A DNA stretch of 64,000 nucleotides, from positions 53,325 through 117,324 of the forward strand of contig NZ_JAERQE010000015.1 in NCBI RefSeq assembly GCF_016734765.1, read 5' to 3'. The notes under the pieces were generated by a model, which was given only the letters and a program-made list of their open reading frames with translations, searched no databases and had not been told where the DNA came from. Of this stretch, positions 34,717 through 42,998 are shown piece after piece; positions within the stretch are counted from its first letter, which is position 1; every line of letters starts with the position of its first letter. Made by a program: the position numbers and the translations under genes. The stretch is from Microvirga soli. Lineage in GTDB: Bacteria; Pseudomonadota; Alphaproteobacteria; Rhizobiales; Beijerinckiaceae.

Positions 34717-35969
34717 TGGCCGTGGAGGTCGTCACCTTCGGCTGCCGTCTCAACATCTACGAGTCGGAGACCATGCAGCGCCACGCGGAAGGCGCGGGCC
34801 TCGGCGAGGTCGTGATCGTCAACACCTGCGCGGTCACGGGCGAGGCGACGCGTCAGGCGCGCCAGTCGATCCGCAGGATCGCCCGCGAGAAGCCGGGTGC
34901 GCGCATCATCGTGACGGGCTGCGCGGCTCAGGTGGAGCCGGAAACTTTTGCCGCCATGCCGGAGGTGTCTCAGGTTGTCGGCAACCATGAGAAAATGAAG
35001 GCCGAGACTTGGGCCGGGATGCGCGATTTCGGCATAGGCACCTCGGAGAGGATCCTCGTCAACGACATCATGGCGGTGAAGGAGACCGCCATGCATCTCA
35101 TCGACGGCCTGCGCGGGCACACCCGCGCCTTCGTGCAGGTGCAGAACGGCTGCGACCACCGCTGCACCTTCTGCATCATCCCGTACGGGCGCGGCAACTC
35201 CCGCTCCGTGCCCATGGGCGCGGTGGTGGATCAGGTGCGCACATTGGTGGAGCACGGCTCCCGCGAGGTGGTGCTCACCGGCGTCGACATCACCAGCTAC
35301 GGCCGGGACCTGCCGGGCGAGCCGAAGCTCGGCACCCTGGTGAAGGGCATCCTGCGTCACGTGCCGGAGCTGGAGCGCCTGCGCATCTCCTCGATCGACT
35401 CAGTCGAAGCCGACGGCGACCTGCTCGACGTGATCGCGGGCGAGCACCGCCTGATGCCGCATCTGCATCTCTCGCTGCAGGCCGGCGACGACATGGTGCT
35501 GAAGCGCATGAAGCGCCGGCATCTGCGCGGCGACGCCATCGCGTTCTGCGAGCAGGTGAAGCGCCTGCGCCCGGACATGATTTTCGGCGCCGACATCATC
35601 GCAGGCTTTCCGACCGAGACGGAAGAGATGTTTTCTCGCTCCCTCGACATCGTCGAGGAATGCGATCTCACGCATCTCCACGTCTTCCCCTTCTCGCCGC
35701 GCCCCGGCACGCCCGCAGCCCGCATGCCTCAGGTGGCGCGCGATGTGGTGAAGGACCGGGCGCGCCGTCTGCGCGGGAAAGGCGAGGCTGCTTTGCTCAA
35801 GCATCTCACCGCTGAGGTCGGCGCGCGCCGCACCGTGCTGATCGAGTTGAACCAGCTCGGCCGCACGGAAGGGTTTACGCCGGTGCGCTTCACCAGGCCG
35901 GTGACGCGGGGCGAGATCATGTCCGTCACCATTGCCGGACACGACGGCAAGGAGTTGCTGGCAGCGTAA
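34716..35969 (+). CDS. mtaB: tRNA (t6A37) C2-methylthiotransferase MtaB
   Basis: 417 residues from the ATG at 34716; an in-frame upstream region lies inside dapF. Radical-SAM enzyme adding a methylthio group to t6A37. N-terminal UPF0004 domain carries cluster Cys10 (TFGCRLNIYESE), Cys38 and Cys69; the radical-SAM CxxxCxxC is Cys146, Cys150 and Cys153 in NGCDHRCTFCIIPYGRG. TRAM domain at the C-terminus. MtaB rather than MiaB/RimO by the ETRQARQSIRR and CNYR-like start segments and the dapF neighbour. Ends just before a family A repeat cluster. Confidence 0.95.
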   Translation: MAVEVVTFGCRLNIYESETMQRHAEGAGLGEVVIVNTCAVTGEATRQARQSIRRIAREKPGARIIVTGCAAQVEPETFAAMPEVSQVVGNHEKMKAETWAGMRDFGIGTSERILVNDIMAVKETAMHLIDGLRGHTRAFVQVQNGCDHRCTFCIIPYGRGNSRSVPMGAVVDQVRTLVEHGSREVVLTGVDITSYGRDLPGEPKLGTLVKGILRHVPELERLRISSIDSVEADGDLLDVIAGEHRLMPHLHLSLQAGDDMVLKRMKRRHLRGDAIAFCEQVKRLRPDMIFGADIIAGFPTETEEMFSRSLDIVEECDLTHLHVFPFSPRPGTPAARMPQVARDVVKDRARRLRGKGEAALLKHLTAEVGARRTVLIELNQLGRTEGFTPVRFTRPVTRGEIMSVTIAGHDGKELLAA

Positions 35970-35976
35970 CCGCATC

Positions 35977-36152
35977 GTCATCCCGGACGGAGCGCCAGCG
36001 GAGATCCGGGATTGCGAGACCAGTCCAGAACTGCGTTGCGCCACTTTCTGCAGTGCTAGCGGCTATAGATTCCGGGCTCTGCTGCGCAGCCCCGGAATGA
36101 CAGCGTTCTATCCTGCCACCGATCCCGGATCGGCTGCGCCGTCCGGGATGAC
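35977..36152 (+). repeat. Composite cluster of family A palindromes, reaching into rluA
   Basis: Three units: 35977-36011 (GTCATCCCGGACGGAGC..GATCCGGGAT), 36069-36101 (ATTCCGGGCTCTGC..CCCCGGAATGAC) and 36121-36152 (GATCCCGGATCGGCTGC..CCGGGATGAC). The last unit overlaps the 3' end of rluA on the minus strand. Between units 1 and 2 the spacer resembles the one in the cluster at 60350. Confidence 0.8.
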
Positions 36153-36959
36153 ACCACAGGCTTGCACCCGCTCGCGCATATGCGCCGGCACTGGCGCCTC
36201 CACGAGGATCGGAGGCTTCTTCGGATAGAGCGGCACGGTCACGCTTTTTGCATGCAGGTGCAGCCCCGGTCCGCCGAATCGTGGCGCCGTGCCGTAGATC
36301 GGATCGCCCAGGATCGGAAAGCCCGAGGCCTGGCAATGAACGCGCAGCTGATGGGTGCGGCCAGTGATGGGGCGCAGCTCCAACAAAGTGAACCTCTTTT
36401 CATCCTCCCCTTGAGGGGGAGGGTCGGAGCGCGCCAGCGCTCCGGGGTGGGGTGGCAGCGCAGGGTTTGGAGAGGTCGCGCTACTCACCCCCTCCCGCGC
36501 CTCCAGCGCGACCTCCTCCCTCAAGGGGGAGGTGAAGCTCCGTCCCAACACCCGCCACTGCGTCAGGGAAGGCTGGCCCTTCGGGTCCACCTTCATCCAC
36601 CAGCCGCGATCCGGCGATTTCGGCGCGAGGGGGAGATCAATCGTGCCCTCGTCGGCCTCGGGTCCACCCTCAACCACCGCCCAGTAGACCTTGTCGATCT
36701 CACCCCGCTTGAACATCTCGTTCAGCTGCGCGATCGCCTTGGGATGTCGGCCGAGGATGAGGCAGCCTGAGGTGTCCTTGTCGAGGCGGTGCGCGGCTTC
36801 CGGGCGGCGCGGCAGGCCGAAGCGGAGGGCATCGAGATGATGAAACAGGGTCTCGCCGCCCTTGGGGCCGGGATGCACCGGCAGGCCGGCGGGTTTGTCG
36901 ATCACGAGCATCAGGGCATCGCGATACAGCAATCGGCTTACTATCTCTTCCGCATTCAT
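36108..36959 (-). CDS. rluA: RluA-family pseudouridine synthase carrying repeat-derived inserts
   Basis: 283 residues. Catalytic domain: LVIDKPAGLPVHP (18-30), HRLDKDTSGCLILG with catalytic Asp60, MFKRGEIDKVYWAVVEG, then TLLELRPITGRTHQLRVHCQ (191-210) and FPILGDPIYG. Between residues about 141 and 188 there is an insertion (SPLREEVALEAREG..., PPHPGALARS, DPPPQGEDEK) that is the translation of a family C repeat (36403-36533) and is absent from normal RluA. The last 15 residues (GVIPDGAADPGSVAG) are read from a family A repeat. The protein stays in frame throughout. Targets U in rRNA/tRNA; the exact paralogue (RluA/RluC/RluD or TruC type) is uncertain. Confidence 0.88.
   Translation of the reverse strand: MNAEEIVSRLLYRDALMLVIDKPAGLPVHPGPKGGETLFHHLDALRFGLPRRPEAAHRLDKDTSGCLILGRHPKAIAQLNEMFKRGEIDKVYWAVVEGGPEADEGTIDLPLAPKSPDRGWWMKVDPKGQPSLTQWRVLGRSFTSPLREEVALEAREGVSSATSPNPALPPHPGALARSDPPPQGEDEKRFTLLELRPITGRTHQLRVHCQASGFPILGDPIYGTAPRFGGPGLHLHAKSVTVPLYPKKPPILVEAPVPAHMRERVQACGVIPDGAADPGSVAG
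36403..36533. repeat. Family C inverted repeat inserted in rluA coding sequence
   Basis: Arms ATCCTCCCCTTGAGGGGGAG and ACCTCCTCCCTCAAGGGGGA with an inner GAGCGCGCCAGCGCTC hairpin; the same architecture as the copies at 30073 and 58126. It lies in frame between the two halves of the RluA catalytic domain. Confidence 0.85.
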
Positions 36960-37025
36960 GTGGCCTCGGCTATCGAGGCGACAGCGCTAAATCAAGCACA
37001 AGAATGAAAAGGCACAGCAAAACCC

Positions 37026-38369
37026 ATGGCCGAGACAAAGCCCGACAAGCCCGGATTTCTTTCCCGTCTGTTCGGGCGCAAGGCTGACGCACCCACGGCT
37101 CCCGAACCGGCGCCAGCAACCCCGCAGGCCGGCGGCGAGCCCGAGGCGATGCCCTCCCCGCCTACAACCGGTGCGGACGATCTCACGGCCGCTCCCTCGA
37201 CCGTGACCACCGCCTCTCCCGATACGCCCGAGGAGAACAAGACGCCGCCCGAGCTGGCCGGCGCCGATCTCCAGCCCATCGAGGGTCTCGACCCGGAGGG
37301 CACCAACCCGCAGGAGCCGCTGCCGCGCATCGTCACCGAGCACGGCCCCGAGCTGCGCCTGGACATCACCGCCGCAGACTTAGGAACTCCTGAGCCTGCC
37401 CCTGCCGAAGTGCTCCCCTCCCCCGCCCCTGAAACACAGCCCGCCGCGGCTCGCGGCTGGTGGCAGCGCCTGACGGAGGGCATGCGCCGCACCTCCTCGT
37501 CGCTGTCCGACAGCGTCACCGGCCTCTTCACCAAGCGCCGGCTCGATGCGGCGACCCTGGAGGAGCTGGAGGACGCACTGGTCCAGGCCGATCTCGGCGT
37601 GCCCACCGCCATGCGGATCACGGAGGCGATCTCCGCCGGGCGCTACAACAAGGAGATCTCTCCCCAGGAGGTGAAGACGATTCTGGCCGGCGAGGTGGAG
37701 AAGACCCTTTCGCCCGTGGCCCAGCCGCTCATCGTCGACCGCTCGAATAAGCCCTTCGTCATTCTGATGATCGGCGTGAACGGGGCGGGCAAGACCACGA
37801 CCATCGGCAAGCTCTCCCAGAAATTCCGCAGCCAGGGCCTGAAGGTGATGCTCGCCGCCGGCGACACCTTCCGGGCCGCCGCCATCGAGCAGCTGAAGGT
37901 ATGGGGCGAGCGGGTCGGCGCCCCGGTGCTGTCCCGCGAGCAGGGGGCGGACGCGGCAGGGCTAGCCTATGACGCCCTGCAGGAGGCCAAGGCCAACGGC
38001 TCCGACGTGTTGCTCATCGACACGGCCGGCCGCCTGCAGAACAAGGCCGGGCTCATGGCCGAACTCGAGAAGATCGTGCGGGTGGTCAAGAAATTCGACC
38101 CGAGTGCGCCCCATGCCACGCTCCTTGTGCTCGATGCGACGGTCGGCCAGAATGCCATGAGCCAGGTGGAGCTGTTCCAGAAGGCCGCCGGCGTCACGGG
38201 CCTCGTGATGACCAAGCTCGACGGCACGGCCCGGGGCGGCATCCTTGTGGCGCTCGCCGAGAAGTTCCGCCTGCCGGTGCACTTCATCGGCGTCGGCGAG
38301 GGGGTGGAGGACCTGGAGCCTTTCACCGCACGGGATTTCGCCAAAGCCATTGCGGGCCTAGATTCGTGA
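37026..38369 (+). CDS. ftsY: Signal recognition particle receptor FtsY
   Basis: 447 residues. The first about 140 are Pro/Ala/Glu-rich and disordered (A domain, membrane contacting), then the helical N domain (AARGWWQRLTEGMRRTSSSL, KRRLDAATLEELEDALVQADLG) and G domain with G1 IGVNGAGKTTTIGKL, DTFRAAAIEQL, LIDTAGRLQNK, TKLDGTARGGIL and FIGVGEGVEDL. Partner of Ffh, bringing ribosome-nascent chains to SecYEG. Start MAETKPDKPGFLSRLFG is a typical amphipathic membrane-targeting helix. Followed after a repeat by yciB. Confidence 0.97.
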   Translation: MAETKPDKPGFLSRLFGRKADAPTAPEPAPATPQAGGEPEAMPSPPTTGADDLTAAPSTVTTASPDTPEENKTPPELAGADLQPIEGLDPEGTNPQEPLPRIVTEHGPELRLDITAADLGTPEPAPAEVLPSPAPETQPAAARGWWQRLTEGMRRTSSSLSDSVTGLFTKRRLDAATLEELEDALVQADLGVPTAMRITEAISAGRYNKEISPQEVKTILAGEVEKTLSPVAQPLIVDRSNKPFVILMIGVNGAGKTTTIGKLSQKFRSQGLKVMLAAGDTFRAAAIEQLKVWGERVGAPVLSREQGADAAGLAYDALQEAKANGSDVLLIDTAGRLQNKAGLMAELEKIVRVVKKFDPSAPHATLLVLDATVGQNAMSQVELFQKAAGVTGLVMTKLDGTARGGILVALAEKFRLPVHFIGVGEGVEDLEPFTARDFAKAIAGLDS

Positions 38370-38378
38370 TAACCCAAT

Positions 38379-38417
38379 GTCATTCCCGGCCGGAGCGTAG
38401 CGGAGACCGGGAATGAC
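38379..38417 (+). repeat. Short family D-like repeat unit
   Basis: GTCATTCCCGGCCGGAGCGT...GACCGGGAATGAC is a short hairpin whose first 19 bases match the left arm of the copies at 3184 and 42923. It sits between ftsY and yciB. Confidence 0.75.
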
Positions 38418-38457
38418 ACCGGTGTCTCATTGCCGTGAAATGTTCTAGAAGACCCTC

Positions 38458-39054
38458 ATGACCGACGAAAAACGCCTCCCTCCCCTCCTCAAGCTCGCCC
38501 TGGAACTCGGCCCGCTGGCCCTGTTCTTCATCGGCAACGCCTATGGCGACCGCTTCGGCTTCGCGGAAGACCAGCGCATCTTCGCCGCCACGGGGGTCTT
38601 CATCGTGGCGACGGTGATCGCGCTCGGGATCAGCTACGGGCTCACCCGCAAGCTGCCGATCATGCCCGTGGTGTCGGCCATCGTGGTGGTGATCTTCGGC
38701 GGACTGACGCTCTTCCTGCAGGACGATCTCTTCATCAAGCTCAAGCCCACCATCGTGAACACTCTGTTCGGGCTCGTGCTGCTCGGCGGGCTCTATTTCC
38801 GCAAGCCCCTGCTGCAGATCGTGCTCGACAGCGTGTTCGACCTCGACGAGGAGGGCTGGCGCAAGCTCACCTTGCGCTGGGCCCTGTTCTTCTTCGCGCT
38901 CGCCGCCATCAACGAGATCGTCTGGCGCACGCAGACCACGGATTTCTGGGTGAGCTTCAAGGTCTTCGGCATCATGCCGCTCACCATCGCGTTCGCACTC
39001 GCCCAGACACCGCTGCTGCTGAAGCACGAGATCAAGAAGGCGGAAGAGGTCTGA
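38458..39054 (+). CDS. yciB: Septation protein A / inner-membrane-spanning protein YciB
   Basis: 198 residues with five or six membrane helices: [54 protein letters not shown], then [19 protein letters not shown] and the paired [24 protein letters not shown]. The GPLALFF...NAYGDRFG opening is diagnostic of IspA/YciB. Family members affect cell division and envelope integrity. It follows ftsY, an arrangement common in Rhizobiales. Normal length, no anomalies. Confidence 0.93.
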   Translation: MTDEKRLPPLLKLALELGPLALFFIGNAYGDRFGFAEDQRIFAATGVFIVATVIALGISYGLTRKLPIMPVVSAIVVVIFGGLTLFLQDDLFIKLKPTIVNTLFGLVLLGGLYFRKPLLQIVLDSVFDLDEEGWRKLTLRWALFFFALAAINEIVWRTQTTDFWVSFKVFGIMPLTIAFALAQTPLLLKHEIKKAEEV

Positions 39055-39063
39055 TACCCGCAA

Positions 39064-39146
39064 CGTCATCCCCGGACTTGTTCCGAGGATCCATGTCCTA
39101 AAACGGCTCAAAGACGTGGATGGCCGGGACAAGCCCGGCCATGACG
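39064..39146 (+). repeat. Dispersed palindromic repeat, family B copy 2
   Basis: CGTCATCCCCGGACTTGTTCC...GACGTGGATGGCCGGGACAA..CATGACG; arms correspond to copies at 12815 and 42732, but with several substitutions (an older or more diverged copy). It lies between yciB and the convergent cyclase gene. Confidence 0.78.
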
Positions 39147-39165
39147 GCGAAGTGTGCGCGAGGCG

Positions 39166-40542
39166 TCACCCCACCGGCTTCATCAGCACCATCCTGCGGG
39201 TGACCCCCGGCAGCGGATCGCATTCCACCTCCGTCCAGAGATTCTCCTCGCCGGCCGCCATGACAGTCTCCTGCGAAGCGAGAAGCTCGCAATCGGCAGC
39301 TTTCGTCGCCTGCTCGATGCGGGACGCGATGTTGACGGTCTCGCCGACGACGGTGAACTCAAGCCGGCTCTCGTCGCCCACTACGCCGCAGAACACGTCG
39401 CCCGTATGGATGCCGATGCCGAGGCGCACCGGCGGGTCGAAGCGGCGCTTGGCGTTCCAGCGTTCGATCAGCGTCAAAAGGGTGCGCCCGCAGGCGAGCG
39501 CACGGCTGGCGTCGCCGTCCTGCGCACCCGGCACGCCGAAGAGGATGAGCGCCCCATCGCCGGTGAACTTGTCGATGACGCCGCCATGCCGGGAGGCCGC
39601 GCGCAGCACACGGCGGCGGAAGGATGTGATGAACACAGCAAGCTGCGCCGGCTCCATGGTCTCGCCGAAGGTGGTCGAGGCGCGGATGTCGACGAACATC
39701 ACGGTCACCGGAATGCGCCGCCCCTGGCGCAAGGACGCGAAGGCCTGATCGGTCAGGATGGGGGCGAACTCGCTCGGCAGGTAACGGGTGAGATTGACCC
39801 GCAGGGTGGTTTCGCGCACGGCCCGCTCCAGCATCAGCCGCCCCTGGCGCGCCACGAGGATCAGGATCAGGCCGGCGGCAAAAACCATGACGATGCGCAC
39901 CATGTTGGTCTGCATGGAGAACAGGCCCGCGATGGCGGCAAGATCCTGCTGCCGCTCCTCGATGCTCATGAACCCGCCGCTGAAGGCGATGAGCGTCAGG
40001 CCGACCACATAGATGGCGGCCACGAAGGCCTGAAGCCGCGGCTGATAGTGGATCGCCGCCGCCGCCATGGTGATCGGCACCACCCAGGACACCGGAAACG
40101 CCGAAAATAGACTTCCCGGAATGCCCAAGCCCCAATGGCTATAGGCGAGATTGCCGAGAACCAGGAAGGCATCCGTCATGGCCGTGACCACCGGCAGCTG
40201 CGCAATGGCCATCCGCTTCGAGGCAAGCCACGCGCCGACCCATCCCGAGGCGCCGAACAGGGCTAGGGTGAGCTCCGCCGCGGCGATCTGCTTGCGCGCC
40301 ACGGGGCTGTCGAGTTCGACGCCTGCCGTGGCGATCACGACGGCGAGCAGCAGCAGACCCGCCGTGACCATGCGGGCCATGCCGGCCCGCTGCAGCGCCC
40401 CGGTGTCGGCCTCGCGAATCAGCCGGTGGGTGGCATCGCTCAAGGCTGGCGTCGTGCGGAGGTTGTTGAGCAGGCCCAGGGCGGCGCGGGTGCGGGATCG
40501 AGGGGTCACGGGCTTCCTTTTGCTCGCCGATGGTTGATGCAC
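39166..40542 (-). CDS. Membrane-bound class III adenylate/guanylate cyclase
   Basis: 458 residues. Six or so N-terminal helices (about 50-235, including [21 protein letters not shown] and [21 protein letters not shown]) precede the catalytic domain. Its metal sites are [16 protein letters not shown] and [15 protein letters not shown], followed by [21 protein letters not shown] and [15 protein letters not shown]. Makes cAMP (or cGMP) in the cytosol. Starts at the GTG 40542; a nearby GTG at 40509 with AAAGGAAG upstream is an alternative. The N-terminal module resembles the MASE2-like sensor-type of other alphaproteobacterial cyclases, but the family assignment is loose. Confidence 0.9.
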   Translation of the reverse strand: MHQPSASKRKPVTPRSRTRAALGLLNNLRTTPALSDATHRLIREADTGALQRAGMARMVTAGLLLLAVVIATAGVELDSPVARKQIAAAELTLALFGASGWVGAWLASKRMAIAQLPVVTAMTDAFLVLGNLAYSHWGLGIPGSLFSAFPVSWVVPITMAAAAIHYQPRLQAFVAAIYVVGLTLIAFSGGFMSIEERQQDLAAIAGLFSMQTNMVRIVMVFAAGLILILVARQGRLMLERAVRETTLRVNLTRYLPSEFAPILTDQAFASLRQGRRIPVTVMFVDIRASTTFGETMEPAQLAVFITSFRRRVLRAASRHGGVIDKFTGDGALILFGVPGAQDGDASRALACGRTLLTLIERWNAKRRFDPPVRLGIGIHTGDVFCGVVGDESRLEFTVVGETVNIASRIEQATKAADCELLASQETVMAAGEENLWTEVECDPLPGVTRRMVLMKPVG

Positions 40543-40644
40543 TATGTCACTGGACTGCCCCAGCGCCCATTACGGATCCGTTACGCTAGCATGAACTGCC
40601 GTCTGACCGCGGCAGCAGCCTCATCTCACAGGAATATATGGTTC

Positions 40645-41133
40645 ATGAGCGAGACCAGCCAAGCGATCACCGTCTATGTGGATGCGGATGCCTGCCCGGT
40701 GAAGAGTGAAATCTACAAGGTCGCCGGGCGCCACGGCGTGAAGGTGTTCGTGGTGTCGAACTCGTTCCTGCAGGTGCCGGCCGATCCGTTGATCGAGCGC
40801 GTGGTGGTGAGTTCAGGGTTCGACGCAGCCGACGACTGGATCGCCGAGCGCGCCCGGCGCGGCGCCATCGTGATCACCGCCGACATCCCGCTCGCCCACC
40901 GCTGCGTGACGGCCGGTGCCGACGTGATCGGCCCGACGGGTAGGCCCTTCACGCAAGCCTCCATCGGCATGGCGCTCGCCACCCGCAACCTCATGGAGGA
41001 CCTGCGCGCCATGGGCGACGTGACCGGCGGGCCGAAGCCGTTTTCGGCAAAAGATCGCTCGGCGTTCCTGTCGGCGCTGGACGTGTCGATCAACCGGCTC
41101 AAGCGCGCGGGATTTGGCGCAGGCGCTCCTTGA
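40645..41133 (+). CDS. YaiI/YqxD family protein (DUF188)
   Basis: 162 residues from the ATG at 40645, with CACAGGAATAT upstream; in-frame sequence before it has no family match. Core [21 protein letters not shown] is the YaiI/DUF188 signature, a PIN-like nuclease fold; also [42 protein letters not shown] and [15 protein letters not shown]. The fold suggests RNA or DNA cleavage but activity is unproven. The 3' end overlaps the convergent ccmG gene by 35 nt. Confidence 0.92.
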   Translation: MSETSQAITVYVDADACPVKSEIYKVAGRHGVKVFVVSNSFLQVPADPLIERVVVSSGFDAADDWIAERARRGAIVITADIPLAHRCVTAGADVIGPTGRPFTQASIGMALATRNLMEDLRAMGDVTGGPKPFSAKDRSAFLSALDVSINRLKRAGFGAGAP

Positions 41134-41677
41134 ATGCCCCAAGATTCTCCGGCGTCAGAGGCCCGATATGCTTGTGGCGGATGGTGCCGTCGGGGCCGAC
41201 GATGAAGGTTTCCGGCACGCCGTAGACGCCCCAGTCGATGGAGGTGCGGCCGTTGGGGTCGACACCCACGGCGGCATAGGGGTTGCCGAGGCTGCCGAGG
41301 AAGCGGCGGGCGTTGTCCGTGTTGTCGCGCTGGTTGATGCCGACCACGCGGATCGACGGGTCCTTGGCGAGATCGACGAGCAGCGGGTGCTCCTGGCGGC
41401 AGGGGCCGCACCAGGATGCCCAGACATTCACCACCGTGACGCGGCCCTTCAGGTCCTCGTTCGACAAACCCGGCACGGCCTGTCCATTGGCCACAAGGCC
41501 GTCCAGCGGCGCGAGGTTGAAGGTTGGCACGGGCTTGTTGATCAGCACCGAGGGCAGCTCGGCCGGGTTGCGGCCGGAGAACAGCTGCACGGCGAAAAGA
41601 CCAGCCAGGGCGAGAAAGACCAGCCCCGGCAGGATGAAGATCAGGCGCGACCGGGGGCGCTCGGTTGCCTCAGCCAC
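41099..41677 (-). CDS. ccmG: Thiol:disulfide interchange protein CcmG/DsbE
   Basis: 192 residues if starting at the GTG 41677, which has GGAG at good spacing; a TTG at 41710 would extend it by 11 residues. A membrane helix near the N-terminus ([22 protein letters not shown]) anchors a periplasmic thioredoxin fold with [20 protein letters not shown] and [16 protein letters not shown] (CcmG-type loop). Reduces apocytochrome c Cys for haem ligation. ccmD's stop lies in its start codon region (8-nt overlap), so it is coupled to ccmD-ccmC. Last gene of this half of the ccm cluster. Confidence 0.9.
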   Translation of the reverse strand: MAEATERPRSRLIFILPGLVFLALAGLFAVQLFSGRNPAELPSVLINKPVPTFNLAPLDGLVANGQAVPGLSNEDLKGRVTVVNVWASWCGPCRQEHPLLVDLAKDPSIRVVGINQRDNTDNARRFLGSLGNPYAAVGVDPNGRTSIDWGVYGVPETFIVGPDGTIRHKHIGPLTPENLGAFKERLRQIPRA

Positions 41678-41825
41678 GGCGGGATCTCCGGCCGACGCCA
41701 CGGGATTCAAGGTCGGCGAGCGCGCGCAGCTGAATGCGGTGGTCGATCACGGCGCGCAGGATCAGACCTGCGACCACAAGGGCAGTCACGATGTAGGAAA
41801 AGGCGATGAAGAACGTGTGCGACAT
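41670..41825 (-). CDS. ccmD: Haem exporter protein CcmD
   Basis: 51 residues, too short for many gene finders. Starts ATG at 41825, 3 nt after the ccmC stop: MSHTFFIAFSYIVTALVVAG is one membrane helix, followed by a basic cytoplasmic tail (ILRAVIDHRIQLRALADLES). That layout and its position between ccmC and ccmG identify CcmD, which connects CcmC to holo-CcmE release. Its stop overlaps the likely ccmG start. Confidence 0.86.
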   Translation of the reverse strand: MSHTFFIAFSYIVTALVVAGLILRAVIDHRIQLRALADLESRGVGRRSRRG

Positions 41826-41828
41826 GGC

Positions 41829-42569
41829 TTAAGCCGCCTGTGCGTCGAGGCGCTCGGCCTCGAGAATGGTCAGGGTGCGCACACGACGGCGCAGGATCTC
41901 GGTGCGCATGCCGGAGAGATGCAGCGCCACGCCCAGGAGCGAGAAGGCCACGGCCATGATCAGGAGCGGCACGAGCATGGAGGGATGGATGGTCGGCCCG
42001 TCGATGCGGAACACCGAGGCCGGCTGGTGAAGGGTGTTCCACCAATCGACGGAGAATTTGACGATCGGCACGTTCACTGCGCCGACAAGCGTGAGGATCG
42101 ACACGGCCCGGGCCGCGCGGTTCGGCTCCTCGATGGCGCGCCAGAGGGCCAGGATCCCGAGATAGATCAGCAGCATCACCAGCATGGAGGTGAGCCGGGC
42201 ATCCCACTGCCAGTAGGTGCCCCACATGGGCTTGCCCCAGAGCGAGCCGGTGACGAGGCAGATCAGCGTGAACGCAGCCCCGATGGGGGCGGCCGCCTTC
42301 TGCGACACGTCGGCGAGCGGATGGCGCCAGACCAGCGTGCCGAGCGCGGAACTTGCCATGATCATGTAGAAGAACAGGGACAGCCAGGCCGCCGGCACAT
42401 GGAGATACATGATCTTGACCGTCTCGCCCTGCTGGTAATCGGCGGGCGCAGCGAACCAGACCATGTAGAGCCCGACACCCAACAGGATCGCGGCAAGCCC
42501 CCCTACCCACGGCAGCAGCGTGCCGCTGAGGCTCATGAAGCGGGTCGGGTTGGCAAGCTCTCGGATCAT
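41829..42569 (-). CDS. ccmC: Haem exporter protein CcmC
   Basis: 246 residues, six helices. Carries the WWD domain: WGTYWQWDARLTSMLVMLLIYLG, with the Trp-rich motif that binds haem near residue 124, and the flanking His in YLHVPAAWLSL. With CcmD and CcmE it loads haem on CcmE. Usually preceded by ccmB; here ccmB ends 3.4 kb away with other genes in between. The region upstream (42570-42998) contains two repeats and no obvious promoter. Confidence 0.95.
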   Translation of the reverse strand: MIRELANPTRFMSLSGTLLPWVGGLAAILLGVGLYMVWFAAPADYQQGETVKIMYLHVPAAWLSLFFYMIMASSALGTLVWRHPLADVSQKAAAPIGAAFTLICLVTGSLWGKPMWGTYWQWDARLTSMLVMLLIYLGILALWRAIEEPNRAARAVSILTLVGAVNVPIVKFSVDWWNTLHQPASVFRIDGPTIHPSMLVPLLIMAVAFSLLGVALHLSGMRTEILRRRVRTLTILEAERLDAQAA

Positions 42570-42731
42570 GGGTTCGATGTAGCGGTCTTAAGAAGCGCCT
42601 GCAACGCGGAGATCGCCGCAAGGCGAATAACGTTTTCGCCAGAGATGGGGTTTGTAGAGGTTCCGGAAGCGATTTGGCATTCCGGAAATGTGCGTAGAAT
42701 CTTGGCTTTATCATGTGATGACCTGTCCCCG

Positions 42732-42814
42732 CGTCATCACCAGCCTTGTGCCGGTGATCCACGTCTTTGCGGCGGTTCAAGACGTGGATGGCCGGAACAA
42801 GTCCGGCCATGACG
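42732..42814 (+). repeat. Dispersed palindromic repeat, family B copy 3
   Basis: CGTCATCACCAGCCTTGTGC...CCACGTCTTTGCGG then AAGACGTGGATGGCCGGAAC...; same layout as 12815, with a shared 34-nt right arm ending CATGACG. Confidence 0.8.
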
Positions 42815-42822
42815 AGGAGAGT

Positions 42823-42923
42823 GTCATCCCCGGCGTGCGTCAGCGAGGGAAGGGGATCCATTCACACACGCGGCGCTATGGATTCCCTTCCCCTCCGCTG
42901 CGCTCCGGCCGGGAATGACACTG
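42823..42923 (-). repeat. Dispersed palindromic repeat, family D copy 2
   Basis: Reverse-oriented copy of 3184-3283: 77 bases (42847-42923) are identical to 3184-3260 in reverse complement; the outer 20 bases then differ. It is adjacent to the family B copy. Confidence 0.85.
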
Positions 42924-42998
42924 GGGCATGAAACCTTCCCGCCTTTCATTCGCCATTCGAACTGGCCTATAGTTTCGCATCTCTGTTGCGGAGCGATC

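Larger units (their letters stand above)
42570..42998. other. 429-nt intergenic gap between ccmC and the M23 peptidase gene
   Basis: Between divergent genes. It contains a family B copy at 42732-42814 and a family D copy at 42823-42923; the remaining parts (42570-42731 and 42924-42998) show no assignable motif to me. The gap lies exactly where ccmB would be expected. Confidence 0.6.

Noticed and set aside
41707..42861. A 384-codon minus-strand frame over ccmC/ccmD
   Set aside because: It is out of frame with CcmC (WWD domain) and with the short CcmD; no domain.
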